Assembly: GCF_000328685.1 (NCBI RefSeq)
Contig: NC_019974.1
Coordinates: 1,417,001-1,481,000, forward strand
Direction of reading: 5' to 3'
Length of the DNA: 64,000 nucleotides
DNA from: Natronococcus occultus SP4
GTDB lineage: Archaea; Halobacteriota; Halobacteria; Halobacteriales; Natrialbaceae
Positions 28,477 to 38,606 of this stretch are shown one piece after another (positions within the stretch are counted from its first letter, which is position 1; every line of letters starts with the position of its first letter). The position numbers and the translations under genes are program-made. A model generated the notes under the pieces. That model did no database searches. It was not told the origin of the DNA and saw nothing but the letters and a program-made list of their open reading frames with translations.

Positions 28477-28928
28477 CAGTCGTCACCCTCCGTCGGATCC
28501 GGCCCCGCACCGCTTCCGCGGGCCTCGGCGTCCTCGCTTTCGCCCGGCTCGCCCGCTTCGCCGACCGCGAGCTTCTCGCCCGGGCCGGGATCGACCGTCT
28601 CGAGCTGGTCGCGCGTGTCGGCCCGGATCGGGTCGTGGACCGTCACGAGCTTGGTGCCGTCGGGGAAGACGGGCTCGACCTGGATCATCTCGACCAGCTC
28701 GGGAACGCCGTCCATCACGTCCTCACGGGTGAGCAGCTGGGTCGCCTCCGAGCGGATCCGCGAGACGGACTTCCCCTCGCGGGCGGCCTCGCAACACCAG
28801 TCGGAGATGTACGCGACCGTCTCGGGATGGTTGAGCTTCACGCCCCGCTCCTTCCGTCGGCGGGCGAGCTCGGCGGCCATGAAGACCGTCAGCCGCTCCA
28901 TCTCCTTCGGCGAGAGGTTCATTCCCAT
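28476..28928 (-). CDS. ureA: Urease gamma subunit UreA with acidic C-terminal extension
   Basis: A 150-residue protein. Residues 1-105 are the standard gamma subunit ([19 protein letters not shown] start, shown by [21 protein letters not shown] near 33; [11 protein letters not shown]-like [17 protein letters not shown] near 87). About 40 further residues rich in Gly/Glu/Asp have no counterpart in the usual 100-residue subunit. The start at 28928 is fixed by GGAGGTGATC, complementary to the 16S 3' end, ending 2 bases before the ATG; MNL at 28922 would be too far. Confidence 0.92.
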   Translation of the reverse strand: MGMNLSPKEMERLTVFMAAELARRRKERGVKLNHPETVAYISDWCCEAAREGKSVSRIRSEATQLLTREDVMDGVPELVEMIQVEPVFPDGTKLVTVHDPIRADTRDQLETVDPGPGEKLAVGEAGEPGESEDAEARGSGAGPDPTEGDD

Positions 28929-28938
28929 GGGATCACCT
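28929..28938 (-). promoter_or_regulatory. Strong Shine-Dalgarno site of ureA
   Basis: On the minus strand the full GGAGGTGATC stands just before the ureA ATG at 28928, with 7 bases between GGAGG and the ATG. It is the only long gap site in the ure operon and explains how ureA is translated without overlap with ureC. Confidence 0.6.
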
Positions 28939-29061
28939 CCGTCGGGTGTGCAGTGGTACCCGAAGCGGAAACTGGCGCTGAGTCCGGGTGCGATCGTGCC
29001 GTCGATACCGCCGAAATCGTCGTCGGAGCGGTCGCTGGAACTGTGTTTTCGGTGATCATGA

Positions 29062-30764
<1,703 letters not shown>

Positions 30765-30768
<4 letters not shown>

Positions 30769-31178
30769 GGCTCGTCCCCTCCCGCCGTCGGATCCTCGGT
30801 GTCGATCCCGAGGAACCCCCGTTCGCGAGCCCGCTCGAGCGCACGCTCCCGGACGTCCTCGTCATCCAGGGGCCCTTCGACCAGCCCACTCATTCCGTGA
30901 ACGATCCGGTCGCCGCCGATCGCGACGAGCTCGACCGCCCGCTGCTGGCCGGGCTCGAACCGGACTGCGGTCCCGGCCGGGACGTTCAGTCGGAAGCCGT
31001 ACGCCCGTTCCCGGTCGAACCGAAGGCCGGGGTTGACCTCGAAGAAGTGAAAGTGCGACCCGACCTGTACCGGTCGGTCCCCGGTGTTCTCGACCGTGAC
31101 GGCTGTCGTCTCCCGTCCCTCGTTGATCCGAACCGGGTCGTCAGCCGGCAGCAACTCCCCCGGGACGATTCCGCTCAT
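30765..31178 (-). CDS. ureB: Urease beta subunit UreB
   Basis: A 137-residue beta subunit starting [17 protein letters not shown] (motif IVPGEL), with [16 protein letters not shown] and [12 protein letters not shown] as family blocks, and an acidic tail of about 35 residues. The ATG at 31178 is chosen from the conserved MSGxxPGE start; in-frame sequence to 31250 is not conserved in type. It is first in ureBCAGDEF. A possible TATA (AAATATT, 31260-31267) upstream would give a leader of roughly 55 bases. Confidence 0.94.
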
Positions 31179-31379
31179 CCGCGGCTCACCACGACGCTCG
31201 ATCGTTCGTCCATCACGCCGTCCTTCGAAAGGAGGTGTACTAACCCACATTGTTACACCAATATTTGCAATCCTAACGCATTCGTCTACAGAATCTGGTC
31301 AGAACGGAACGTATATTTCACCACTGGCCGCTATCACAGTGAAAACTGGACGATCGCCAACGGACCCGGGCGCCGTCGG

Positions 31380-32768
31380 TCACTTCGAACCGAGGGCTCG
31401 TTCGAACGCAGGAAGGTTGATCTCGCGCATCTGTCCCAGGTAGTCGCCGTACCCGTCTTCTTGCCACTCTGCGACGGTGCTCTCGGCGGGCGAGACCATC
31501 AGCGTGTCCTCGACGGTGTCGGCCTCCGCGGCGATCGTCTCGGCGAGGCGGTCGCCGTCGAAGTAGTCCCAGAGGACGTACTCGATGCCCTGCTCCTCGA
31601 TGAACGCGACGGTGTCGGCGATCTCCTCGCTCGAGGGTGCGGCGTCGGGCGAGAGGCCGACCGGGGTGTGGATCTCGAACCCGTAGCGCTCGCCGAGATA
31701 CCGAAACGAGTCGTGGCCGGCCAGCACGACGGCGTCGTGTTCCCGATCCGAGAGGCGCTGCTCGTACTCCTCGTGGAGGGCCGTCAGCTCCTCGAGGTAG
31801 GCCGCGGCGTTTTCCTCGTAGGCCGCCTCGTTGTCCGAATCGATCGCGATCAGTCCGTCGCGAACGTTCTCTACTCCTCGGCGAGCGAGGACGGGATCGG
31901 AGAAGAACTTCGCGTCGTACTCGCCGTGGCTGTGGCCGTGTCCGTGATCGTGGCCGTCGTCCCCGTGCTCGTGATCACCGTGTCGGTGCTCGTGCTCGCC
32001 GACCTCGGTCTCGAGCGGGGGCGCCTCCCAGACGACCTCGCCGTCCTCGAGGACCTGCACGACGAGTTCGGTGAACCCGTCCTCGAGCCCCTCGAACGCG
32101 ATCGCGTCGTCCTCGACCTCATACTCGAGAACGTCGTCGCCGTGGCCGTCGGCCGTCCGGACGGCCAGGGTCTGCGCCCCGCCGACGTCGAGCTCGTCGC
32201 CGTCGTCGGTCTCGGCGACGACGGTCACTGAACGGACGTCCTCGAGCGGGATCGACAGCGGGTCGTCGTGCCAGTGGTCCCCGTGTGCGTACGCGACCGT
32301 CTCGTCGTCCGCGAGCAGGGTGAGTTCGCCGACAGCGAGCTCCTCGACGCGGTCGGCCTCGCCGTGACCGTGATCGTGGTCGTCGTCGTACTCGAGCAGG
32401 TCGATCCCCGCCAGCGCGTCGATCAGCGCGAGGTCGGACTCGTCCTCGAGTTCGGGGACGGCGTCGTCGACCCAGTGCTGGAACCCCTCGGCGTCGAGGT
32501 AGACGAAGGCGTCGGTTTCGGCGATCTCGGGGACGAGCGTCGACGGCGGCTCCCAGCCGTGGCCGTGCTCGCCCTCCGGAACGGCGTTCTCGACCGTCGC
32601 GGATTCTCCCGCGACGGCACCAGCAAACTCCGCCAGCGTGAAAAACGAGGCGTACAGGTCGCCGTCGGGAACGTCATCGTCGCCTACCGGCTCGTCGAGA
32701 CAGCCCGCGAGGGCGACCGAACAGAGTCCGCCCGCCGCACTCAACACGTCGCGTCGTCGATGGTTCAT
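31380..32768 (-). CDS. Zinc/metal ABC transporter substrate-binding lipoprotein (ZnuA-like) with inserted domain
   Basis: A 462-residue cluster A-I metal-binding protein. NHRRRDVLSAAGG to LAGC is a Tat lipobox. The TroA-like fold is split: N-lobe to about residue 125, then an unusual segment from about 145 to 245 rich in beta-type sequence (VRSVTVVAET, TLAVRTAD, FTELVVQVLEDGEVVWE), then a His-rich loop (GDHEHGDDGHDHGHGHSHG) and the C-lobe with HDSFRYLGERYGF. No ZnuB/ZnuC gene is next to it; urease and urea-uptake genes flank it. Zn is likeliest; Ni cannot be excluded. Confidence 0.85.
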   Translation of the reverse strand: MNHRRRDVLSAAGGLCSVALAGCLDEPVGDDDVPDGDLYASFFTLAEFAGAVAGESATVENAVPEGEHGHGWEPPSTLVPEIAETDAFVYLDAEGFQHWVDDAVPELEDESDLALIDALAGIDLLEYDDDHDHGHGEADRVEELAVGELTLLADDETVAYAHGDHWHDDPLSIPLEDVRSVTVVAETDDGDELDVGGAQTLAVRTADGHGDDVLEYEVEDDAIAFEGLEDGFTELVVQVLEDGEVVWEAPPLETEVGEHEHRHGDHEHGDDGHDHGHGHSHGEYDAKFFSDPVLARRGVENVRDGLIAIDSDNEAAYEENAAAYLEELTALHEEYEQRLSDREHDAVVLAGHDSFRYLGERYGFEIHTPVGLSPDAAPSSEEIADTVAFIEEQGIEYVLWDYFDGDRLAETIAAEADTVEDTLMVSPAESTVAEWQEDGYGDYLGQMREINLPAFERALGSK

Positions 32769-32796
32769 CGATACCCCTTGCTCGCCACCGCCCTCA

Positions 32797-32804
32797 CATA
32801 TATC
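32797..32804 (-). promoter_or_regulatory. TATA box of the metal-binding lipoprotein gene
   Basis: ATATATG on the minus strand lies 29-36 bases upstream of the ATG at 32768, consistent with a leaderless transcript. Confidence 0.45.
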
Positions 32805-33120
32805 CCCCGTCTCGGGTAATACTGCTCGAAACGGTCGTTCGATCGGGTTCCGCTGGTGACGGCCGGATTCGGTATTCGTTCAGAACTCGTCGAAGCTGAT
32901 CGTCCAACCGTCGGCGGCGTTCGATCCGGAGTTTCGGCTCGTCGAGGACGTTCGCTCCCGTTCGAGCAGAGGTGGCTCGAGCTGGAGTCGGACGATCTCA
33001 TTCCGAAAGGTGGAATTATATCGAGTAGTAGGGAATGTAGGACGACGAACGTCCAGAATATTATCGTCCTTATCGACGACCACTTATCAGGGGAGACGTT
33101 GTACTATTATCAGGGAACGC

Positions 33121-33130
33121 TTTTATATTA
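33121..33130 (+). promoter_or_regulatory. TATA box of the urtABCDE operon
   Basis: TTTTATATTA lies 27-36 bases upstream of the ATG at 33157 and about 120 upstream of the urtA GTG. The mRNA therefore either starts leaderless at the 30-codon ORF or carries it as a leader. Confidence 0.5.
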
Positions 33131-33156
33131 GTGATAGAGTCCGACGAACAGAGACG

Positions 33157-33249
33157 ATGTCTGGACGAACGTCACTCTATTCCGGAGAATCAGTTGACGA
33201 ACTAGCACTCCTATCGAGAAACGCTGCGTGTTCGGAGGGGTGTTCGTGA
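33157..33249 (+). CDS. Possible 30-codon leader ORF coupled to urtA
   Basis: ATG 33157 opens a 30-residue frame (MSGRTSLYSGESVDEL... ending CSEGCS). It lies at the leaderless distance from the TATA box, and its TGA overlaps the urtA GTG as GTGA, the same junction used by urtB-urtC and by the acylase pair. It could be a true leader peptide that couples urtA translation, or chance within a 5' leader. No homology can be claimed. Confidence 0.35.
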   Translation: MSGRTSLYSGESVDELALLSRNAACSEGCS

Positions 33250-34514
33250 GCGAACGGTCGCTTACCCGCCGTTCGGTGCTCGCGGCCGGATCGACCGCTG
33301 CACTGGCGGCCACCGCCGGCTGCGTCGGCGAGGGGGCCGTCCTCGGGATGGGAGATGGCAGCCCGAATCCGACGGCCGCCGTCCTCGAAGACCGGTCCGG
33401 AACGTTCGCGCTGACGGGCACGGCAAAGTACCGGACGACGAAGCTCGCGATCGAGGAGATCAACCGCGACGGGGGGATCCTCGGTGAGGAGCTCGAGGTC
33501 TTCGCGCCGGACCCGCAGTCGGACAACATGCGCTACCAGGATCTGGCCCGTCACGCGATCTACCAGGAGGACGCCGACGTGCTGTGGGCAGGATACTCGA
33601 GCGCCACCCGCGAGGCGATCCGGCCGCTGATCAACGACCACGAGCAGCTGTACTTCTACACCACCCAGTACGAGGGCGGGGTCTGCGACAAGACCGTCTT
33701 TCCGCTCGGCGCGACGGCCCGCCAGCAGCTGGGCGCCGTCGTCCCGCACATGATCGAGGAGTACGGCGACGAGATCTACACGGTCGCCGCGGACTACAAC
33801 TTCGGCCAGCGCTCGGGAGAGTGGGTGAAGATCATCGCCGAGGAACACGGTGCCGAGGTCGTCGGCGAGGAGTACATCCCGCTCGAGGAGTCCCAGTTCG
33901 GTTCGACGATCAACAACATCCAGGCCGCCGAGCCGGATTTCGTGATGTCGATGCTCGTCGGCCAGGATCACTCGGCGTTCTACGAACAGCGCCTGGCCAG
34001 CGGGCTCACCGACGTCCCGATCGGCACCTCGACGAACATGGCCCAGGAGCGCGAACACCTGCGGATCGATCCGCCCGCCCTGGAGGACGTCTACGCCGGC
34101 GTCAACTACATGGAGGAGCTGCCGACCGACCGCAACGAGGCGTTCGTCGAGCGCTACCACGAGCGCTGGGACGACGCGGAGTACATCAACCAGGAGGCTC
34201 AGAACAACTACTTCTCGGTCTACCTCTACAAGGAGGCCGTCGAACGCGCGGGAACGTTCGATCAGGCGGCCGTGATCGAGGCCCTCGAGTCGGGCCTCGA
34301 GGTCGAGGCCCCGGAGGGCGACGTCACGCTCGATCCGGCCACCCACCACATGAACCACAACATGCGTATCGCACACGCCGACGAGAACCACGAGATCAGC
34401 TTCGACGAACCGCGGACGATCGAACCAGTCTTCCTCCAGGAGGTCGGCTGTGACCTGACCGAACGGGCCGAACAGACCCAGTACGAACCCGACGCGCTCC
34501 CCGAGGTGGCCTGA
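33246..34514 (+). CDS. urtA: Urea ABC transporter substrate-binding protein UrtA
   Basis: About 422 residues with a Tat lipobox signal (LTRRSVLAAG to TAGC). Urea-type binding protein sequence: GTFALTGTAKYRTTKLAIEEIN region, LWAGYSSATREAIRP near 115, YFYTTQYEGGVCDKTVF near 138 and HHMNHNMRIAHAD near 370; these blocks distinguish UrtA from LivK types. Three in-frame GTG codons exist (33228, 33240, 33246); 33246 is chosen for its spacing from GGAGG at 33234. UrtA captures urea outside the membrane. Confidence 0.9.
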   Translation: MSERSLTRRSVLAAGSTAALAATAGCVGEGAVLGMGDGSPNPTAAVLEDRSGTFALTGTAKYRTTKLAIEEINRDGGILGEELEVFAPDPQSDNMRYQDLARHAIYQEDADVLWAGYSSATREAIRPLINDHEQLYFYTTQYEGGVCDKTVFPLGATARQQLGAVVPHMIEEYGDEIYTVAADYNFGQRSGEWVKIIAEEHGAEVVGEEYIPLEESQFGSTINNIQAAEPDFVMSMLVGQDHSAFYEQRLASGLTDVPIGTSTNMAQEREHLRIDPPALEDVYAGVNYMEELPTDRNEAFVERYHERWDDAEYINQEAQNNYFSVYLYKEAVERAGTFDQAAVIEALESGLEVEAPEGDVTLDPATHHMNHNMRIAHADENHEISFDEPRTIEPVFLQEVGCDLTERAEQTQYEPDALPEVA

Positions 34515-34515
34515 G

Positions 34516-35397
34516 ATGACGGGGGCAGGACTGCTGAACTTCGGCTTCGAGTTCGTCGAGATCTTCGCGTTCATCGTGCTGGCGACGGTCGGACTGGCGG
34601 TAATCTTCGGCATGATGGGAATCATCAACCTCGCCCACGGCGAGTTCATCCTCGTCGGCGCGTACGCAACGACGTTTACCTTCGCCGCGGGACTCCCGCT
34701 CCCGCTGGCGATGCTCACCGGCGTCGTGCTGACGGCGGTCTACGGGCTCGTCCTCGAGCGACTGATCGTTCGGCACCTCTACGGACGCCTGCTCGACTCG
34801 ATGGTCGTCACCTGGGGGATCAGCCTCGTGATGATCCAGCTTACGCGGATCGTCTTCGGCAACACCGCTCCCGGGATCGGGATCCCGTTCGGACAGCTTC
34901 CGATCGTCGACGGCCCCGTCTACTACCTCGTCCTCGCAGCCGTCGCGGTCGGGGTGCTCGGCGGGCTGTACGCGCTGTTTATGTGGACCGAGTTCGGGAT
35001 CCGCGCCCGCGCGACCATGCAAGACGAGGCGACCGCACGCAGCATGGGCGTCGACACCGACCGGATGTACATGTCGACGTTCGCCGTCGGCTCCGGATTG
35101 GCGGGCCTCGCGGGCGCGCTGTACGCACCCGTGATGACGGTCACGCCCGAGTACGGTACCGGCTTCCTGGTCGAGGCGTTCGTCGCGGTCGTCGTCGGCG
35201 GCGCCTCCGTCCTCGTGGGGACCGTCCTCGCCAGCGGCCTCCTCGGGACGGTCAACGCCGCGGTGACGAACGTCGCCGGCACCTTCATGGGACAGGTCGC
35301 GATGCTGATCGCCGCGATCGTCGCCATCCGGCTGATGCCCGACGGAATCACGGGAGTGCTCGCCGACTGGCGCGAGAACCGGGGTGAGAGCCAGTGA
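34516..35397 (+). CDS. urtB: Urea ABC transporter permease UrtB
   Basis: A 293-residue permease of the LivH class with about eight membrane segments. GMMGIINLAHGEFILVGAY-like sequence near 32 (INLAHGEF), and the loop GIRARATMQDEATARSMGV that meets the ATPases. The ATG follows the urtA TGA by one base. Standalone it could be a Liv permease, but the UrtA-type binding protein beside it makes urea the likeliest substrate. Confidence 0.9.
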   Translation: MTGAGLLNFGFEFVEIFAFIVLATVGLAVIFGMMGIINLAHGEFILVGAYATTFTFAAGLPLPLAMLTGVVLTAVYGLVLERLIVRHLYGRLLDSMVVTWGISLVMIQLTRIVFGNTAPGIGIPFGQLPIVDGPVYYLVLAAVAVGVLGGLYALFMWTEFGIRARATMQDEATARSMGVDTDRMYMSTFAVGSGLAGLAGALYAPVMTVTPEYGTGFLVEAFVAVVVGGASVLVGTVLASGLLGTVNAAVTNVAGTFMGQVAMLIAAIVAIRLMPDGITGVLADWRENRGESQ

Positions 35398-36509
35398 GCG
35401 TCGATTCGGGCGAGGGTCCCCTCGCCGCCCTCCGTCGACCGTTCGAGGGGCCGAACACGATGGGCAACTCGTCGGCGTTCTGGCTCGGCCTCGCGGTCGC
35501 CGTCGCCGTCCTCGCGGCGCTGCCCGCTCTCTTCGGGCTCTACGCCGCGGAGGTCGGCGCGGTGTTTCTCGCCTACGCCCTGCTCGGGATGAGTCTCGCG
35601 TTCATCTGGGGGTACTGTGGCATCCTCAGCTTCGGGCAGGTCGCCTTTTTCGGCGTCGCCGGCTACGCGTTCGGAATCATCGCGATCAACGCCACGACGC
35701 TGACCGGGCTGACACTCGCCCTGCTGGCGTCGATCGCCGTCTCGACGGCCTTCGCCGCGGCGCTTGGCTACTTCATGTTCTACGGCGGGGTGCGGGACGT
35801 CTACGTGACGATCCTCACGCTCGTCGTCGCGCTGGTGTTGTACACGTTCATGGGCCAGACCGCGGGTGGCGAGTGGTCGGTCGGCGACGCCCGGCTGGGC
35901 GGGTTCAACGGGATGAGCGGTGTTCCGGATCTCGCCGTCGGAATCGGTTCGACCGGAGTCGAGATCGGACTGCTCGGCCACTACTACGTGACGCTGGGTG
36001 CGCTCGTGGTGACCTACCTCGGGCTGCGCGCGCTCGTCAACAGTCAGTTCGGCTACGCGATGATCGCGACCCGCGAGGACGAGGATCGGACGGCGATGTT
36101 CGGCTACGACACGACGTTCATCAAGCTCGTCGTCTTCACGATCGGCGGTGCGATCGCCGGTCTCGGCGGCGTACTGTTTACCACGCAGAACAACTACGTC
36201 GATCCGAGCGTCTTCGGCATCACCGCCGCGGCGCTCCCGGTCGTCTGGGCCAGCGTCGGCGGCCGAACCTCGCTGATCGGCACCGTCGGCGCCGCGCTCG
36301 CGATCCAGTTCGTCGACTACCGGCTCGCGCTCTCGGGCAGCGAGTGGGCGCTGGTGGTGATCGGCTCGCTGCTGGTGTTCGTCGTCCTCGTGATGCCCGA
36401 GGGGATCGCCCCGCGGCTCCACGAGTACGTCCTCGAGTCCCGCGAGGACGCCGACTCGTCACCCGTTCCACCGGATCCGCCCGCGGCCGCCGAGGAGGTG
36501 AGCGACTGA
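35394..36509 (+). CDS. urtC: Urea ABC transporter permease UrtC
   Basis: A 371-residue LivM-class permease. It shows LAFIWGYCGILSFGQVAFFG near residue 65 (WGYCGILSFGQ is typical of UrtC), RALVNSQFGYAMIATREDEDR loop near 223, and a short acidic tail. Its GTG start overlaps the urtB stop as GTGA. It forms the channel with UrtB. Confidence 0.9.
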   Translation: MSVDSGEGPLAALRRPFEGPNTMGNSSAFWLGLAVAVAVLAALPALFGLYAAEVGAVFLAYALLGMSLAFIWGYCGILSFGQVAFFGVAGYAFGIIAINATTLTGLTLALLASIAVSTAFAAALGYFMFYGGVRDVYVTILTLVVALVLYTFMGQTAGGEWSVGDARLGGFNGMSGVPDLAVGIGSTGVEIGLLGHYYVTLGALVVTYLGLRALVNSQFGYAMIATREDEDRTAMFGYDTTFIKLVVFTIGGAIAGLGGVLFTTQNNYVDPSVFGITAAALPVVWASVGGRTSLIGTVGAALAIQFVDYRLALSGSEWALVVIGSLLVFVVLVMPEGIAPRLHEYVLESREDADSSPVPPDPPAAAEEVSD

Positions 36510-37288
36510 TGGCGACGAGCGATCCGACCGTCCGGACCGCGCCGGCGGTCGACGAAACCGGCGCGGACTCCTCACGGATCCTCCAGACGCGCGGACTGCG
36601 CAAGGAGTTCGGCGGACTCACCGCGACCGACGACGTCGACTTCGCCCTCGAGGCGGGCGAACTGCGCTGTCTCATCGGCCCCAACGGCGCCGGCAAGAGC
36701 ACGTTCCTCAACCTGCTCACGGGACAGCTCGAGCCCACCGACGGGGAGATATACTACGACGGCGCCGACATCACGGGGCTGGCGTCCCACGAGCGAGTCG
36801 ACCGCGGAATCAGCATGAAGTTCCAGGTGCCGAGCGTCTACGAGGGACTTACGGTGGCCCAGAACCTGCGGATCCCGCTCCAGCAGGTCGTCGGCCCCGA
36901 CGCTTTCGACGCTCGTACACACGAGATCCTCGAGCGGTTCGGCCTGCTCGACCAGTGGGAGACCGTCGCCGGAGCGCTCTCTCACGGCCAGCAACAGCGC
37001 CTCGAGATCGGAATGGCGATGGCGACGGAGCCGAAGCTCATGCTGCTCGACGAGCCCGTCGCCGGACTCTCGGTCGAGGAGACCGCAGATATCGCTGAAC
37101 TCCTCCGGGAGATCGCCGGCGACGACGGCGTCGCCCTGATTGTCATCGAACACGACATCGACTTCGTCGAAACGATCGCGGATCGGGTCACGGTTCTGGA
37201 TGGGGGCTCGATCTTCAGGGAGGGCTCGATCGAGGAGATCAAGGCCGATCCCGAAGTGAAGCGGATCTACCTCGGAGGTGATCACTGA
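36509..37288 (+). CDS. urtD: Urea ABC transporter ATP-binding protein UrtD
   Basis: A 259-residue ABC ATPase of the LivG class. Walker A GPNGAGKST near 54, RGISMKFQVPSVYEGLTV near 95 (typical of UrtD), LSHGQQQRLEIG signature near 155, MLLDEPVAGLS Walker B and IEHDIDFVE. The signature Gly-Gly is replaced by HG, as in other UrtD proteins. The ATG shares its A with the urtC TGA; GAGGAGGTGA lies about 10 bases upstream. Confidence 0.92.
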   Translation: MATSDPTVRTAPAVDETGADSSRILQTRGLRKEFGGLTATDDVDFALEAGELRCLIGPNGAGKSTFLNLLTGQLEPTDGEIYYDGADITGLASHERVDRGISMKFQVPSVYEGLTVAQNLRIPLQQVVGPDAFDARTHEILERFGLLDQWETVAGALSHGQQQRLEIGMAMATEPKLMLLDEPVAGLSVEETADIAELLREIAGDDGVALIVIEHDIDFVETIADRVTVLDGGSIFREGSIEEIKADPEVKRIYLGGDH

Positions 37289-37986
37289 TGCTCGAACTCA
37301 CGAATCTGCACGCGTCGTACGGGAAGACACCGATCCTCCGCGGCGTCGACGTCGACGTCGACGAGGGGGAGATCGTCGGGATCATGGGGAAAAACGGCGT
37401 CGGCAAGACGACGCTCGTCAAGGCCGTCATGGGCCTGCTCGAGGTCGACGAGGGACGGATTCGTTTCGCCGGGAGCGACGTCACCGACGAGTCGGCCGAT
37501 GTCCGGGCTCGTCGCGGAATCGGCTACATTCCGCAGGGACGAGACGTCTTTCCGGAACTGACCGTCGCCGAGAACCTACGGATCGGCGAGACGATCAACG
37601 AGAGCGACGACCGACTGCAGTACGAGGCCGTCTACGACTACTTCCCGATCCTCGAGGAGCGCCGCGACCAGGAGGCCGGGACGATGAGCGGCGGCCAGCG
37701 GCAACTACTCGCGATCGGCCGCGCGCTCGTCGGCAACCCCGATCTCCTCCTGCTGGACGAACCTTCCGAGGGCGTCCAGCCCTCGATCGTCCAGGATATC
37801 ACGCGAGATCTGCAGCGGGTCAACGAGGAGCTCGGGACGACGATCCTGTTCGTCGAGCAGAACCTCCACGTCGTCCAGAACCTCGCCGAACGGTGCTACG
37901 CCATCGACAAGGGGACGATCGTCGACGAGCTCGAAGACGATCGACTCCAGTCCCGGGAGGCGGTGACGGAGTACCTCGCGGTGTAG
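37288..37986 (+). CDS. urtE: Urea ABC transporter ATP-binding protein UrtE
   Basis: A 232-residue ABC ATPase of the LivF class. Walker A GKNGVGKTT near 34 (KNGVGKTT is an UrtE mark), YIPQGRDVFPELTV near 75, MSGGQRQLLAIGRAL signature, LLLLDEPSEGVQPSI and VEQNLHVVQNLA. GGAGGTGATCAC lies at 37274-37285 before the ATG at 37288, which shares a base with the urtD stop. It ends the operon; the next gene is convergent. Confidence 0.93.
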   Translation: MLELTNLHASYGKTPILRGVDVDVDEGEIVGIMGKNGVGKTTLVKAVMGLLEVDEGRIRFAGSDVTDESADVRARRGIGYIPQGRDVFPELTVAENLRIGETINESDDRLQYEAVYDYFPILEERRDQEAGTMSGGQRQLLAIGRALVGNPDLLLLDEPSEGVQPSIVQDITRDLQRVNEELGTTILFVEQNLHVVQNLAERCYAIDKGTIVDELEDDRLQSREAVTEYLAV

Positions 37987-38017
37987 CCGTCCCCGACTCG
38001 GGCGGTGCCGAACCGCG

Positions 38018-38557
38018 TCAGGAGAACCGCGCGGCGACGTCGGCTTCGGTGATGATCCCGACCGTCTCGCCGGCCTCGGTGATCATCACGGCCTTGTAGT
38101 GTTCGAGCAGATTGCTGATCTCGTCTAAGGTCGCGTCCTTCGAGACCGTCGGGAAACTCTCGCTCATGTGCCCTTCGATCGGCTCGTCGCGGGCCTCCGA
38201 ATCCAGGTGGACGAGGTCGCTCTGGCTGATCGAACCGACCGGGATCCCGTCCTGGATGACCGCCAGTTGTGAGTACGCTTCCTCCTCCATCTTCCGGGCG
38301 GCCTCCTTGACGGGGTCGTCGGGTGCGACGCTGACGACCGCCTCGTTCATCAAGTCCTCGGCGCGGACGACGTCACTCTCGGCGGTCTCGAGGGCGTTGA
38401 CGATCCGGCGTAGCGTCGAGAGCCGCGGATCGACGTCCCCGCCCTCGATCCGGGCGATCAGGGGTTGGGAGACCTCAGCTGTCTCGGCCAGTTCGCTCTG
38501 GGTCAACCCGAGTTCGGTGCGGCGCTGGCGCAGATCCGCGGGCGTCGGAAGCTCCAT
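38018..38557 (-). CDS. XRE-family HTH protein with paired CBS domains
   Basis: A 179-residue regulator. Residues 6-60 form an XRE helix-turn-helix (LRQRRTELGLTQSELAETAEVSQPLIARIE region; fragment LGLTQSELAE). Residues 68-178 are two CBS motifs (MNEAVVSVAPDD... and MSESFPTVSKDATLDE), which usually bind adenine nucleotides. It may thus read cell energy state and bind DNA. The start at 38557 puts a TATA box at the proper distance. Converges on urtE with about 30 bases between. Confidence 0.9.
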   Translation of the reverse strand: MELPTPADLRQRRTELGLTQSELAETAEVSQPLIARIEGGDVDPRLSTLRRIVNALETAESDVVRAEDLMNEAVVSVAPDDPVKEAARKMEEEAYSQLAVIQDGIPVGSISQSDLVHLDSEARDEPIEGHMSESFPTVSKDATLDEISNLLEHYKAVMITEAGETVGIITEADVAARFS

Positions 38558-38565
38558 ACGAGCCA

Positions 38566-38580
38566 ATAACTAAGGGTTAT
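38566..38580. promoter_or_regulatory. Inverted repeat in the promoter of the XRE-CBS gene
   Basis: ATAAC-taagg-GTTAT is a perfect 5-base inverted repeat with a 5-base centre. It overlaps the TATA box (CTATAA on the minus strand, 38577-38582), 9-25 bases upstream of the gene start. It is a good candidate operator for autorepression. Confidence 0.45.
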
Positions 38581-38606
38581 AGAAAGGTGTTTGGGTGGTG
38601 GCGAAG

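Larger units (their letters stand above)
32769..33156. other. 388-base divergent promoter region between metal-binding protein and urea transporter
   Basis: No supported gene. Short frames on both strands lack family sequence. The right half is AT-rich, with AATTATATCG near 33014 and TTTTATATTAG at 33121-33131. Regulation of urea uptake and metal uptake would have to act here. Confidence 0.5.

Noticed and set aside
28919-29059. 46-codon frame between ureC and ureA
   Set aside because: It starts next to the ureC stop, but composition is low-complexity Thr/Ser/Ala/Pro and no family is seen; reported only as part of the spacer observation.
32880-33083. 67-codon minus-strand frame in the gap before urtA
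   Set aside because: No hydrophobic or domain pattern, and it crosses AT-rich promoter DNA.
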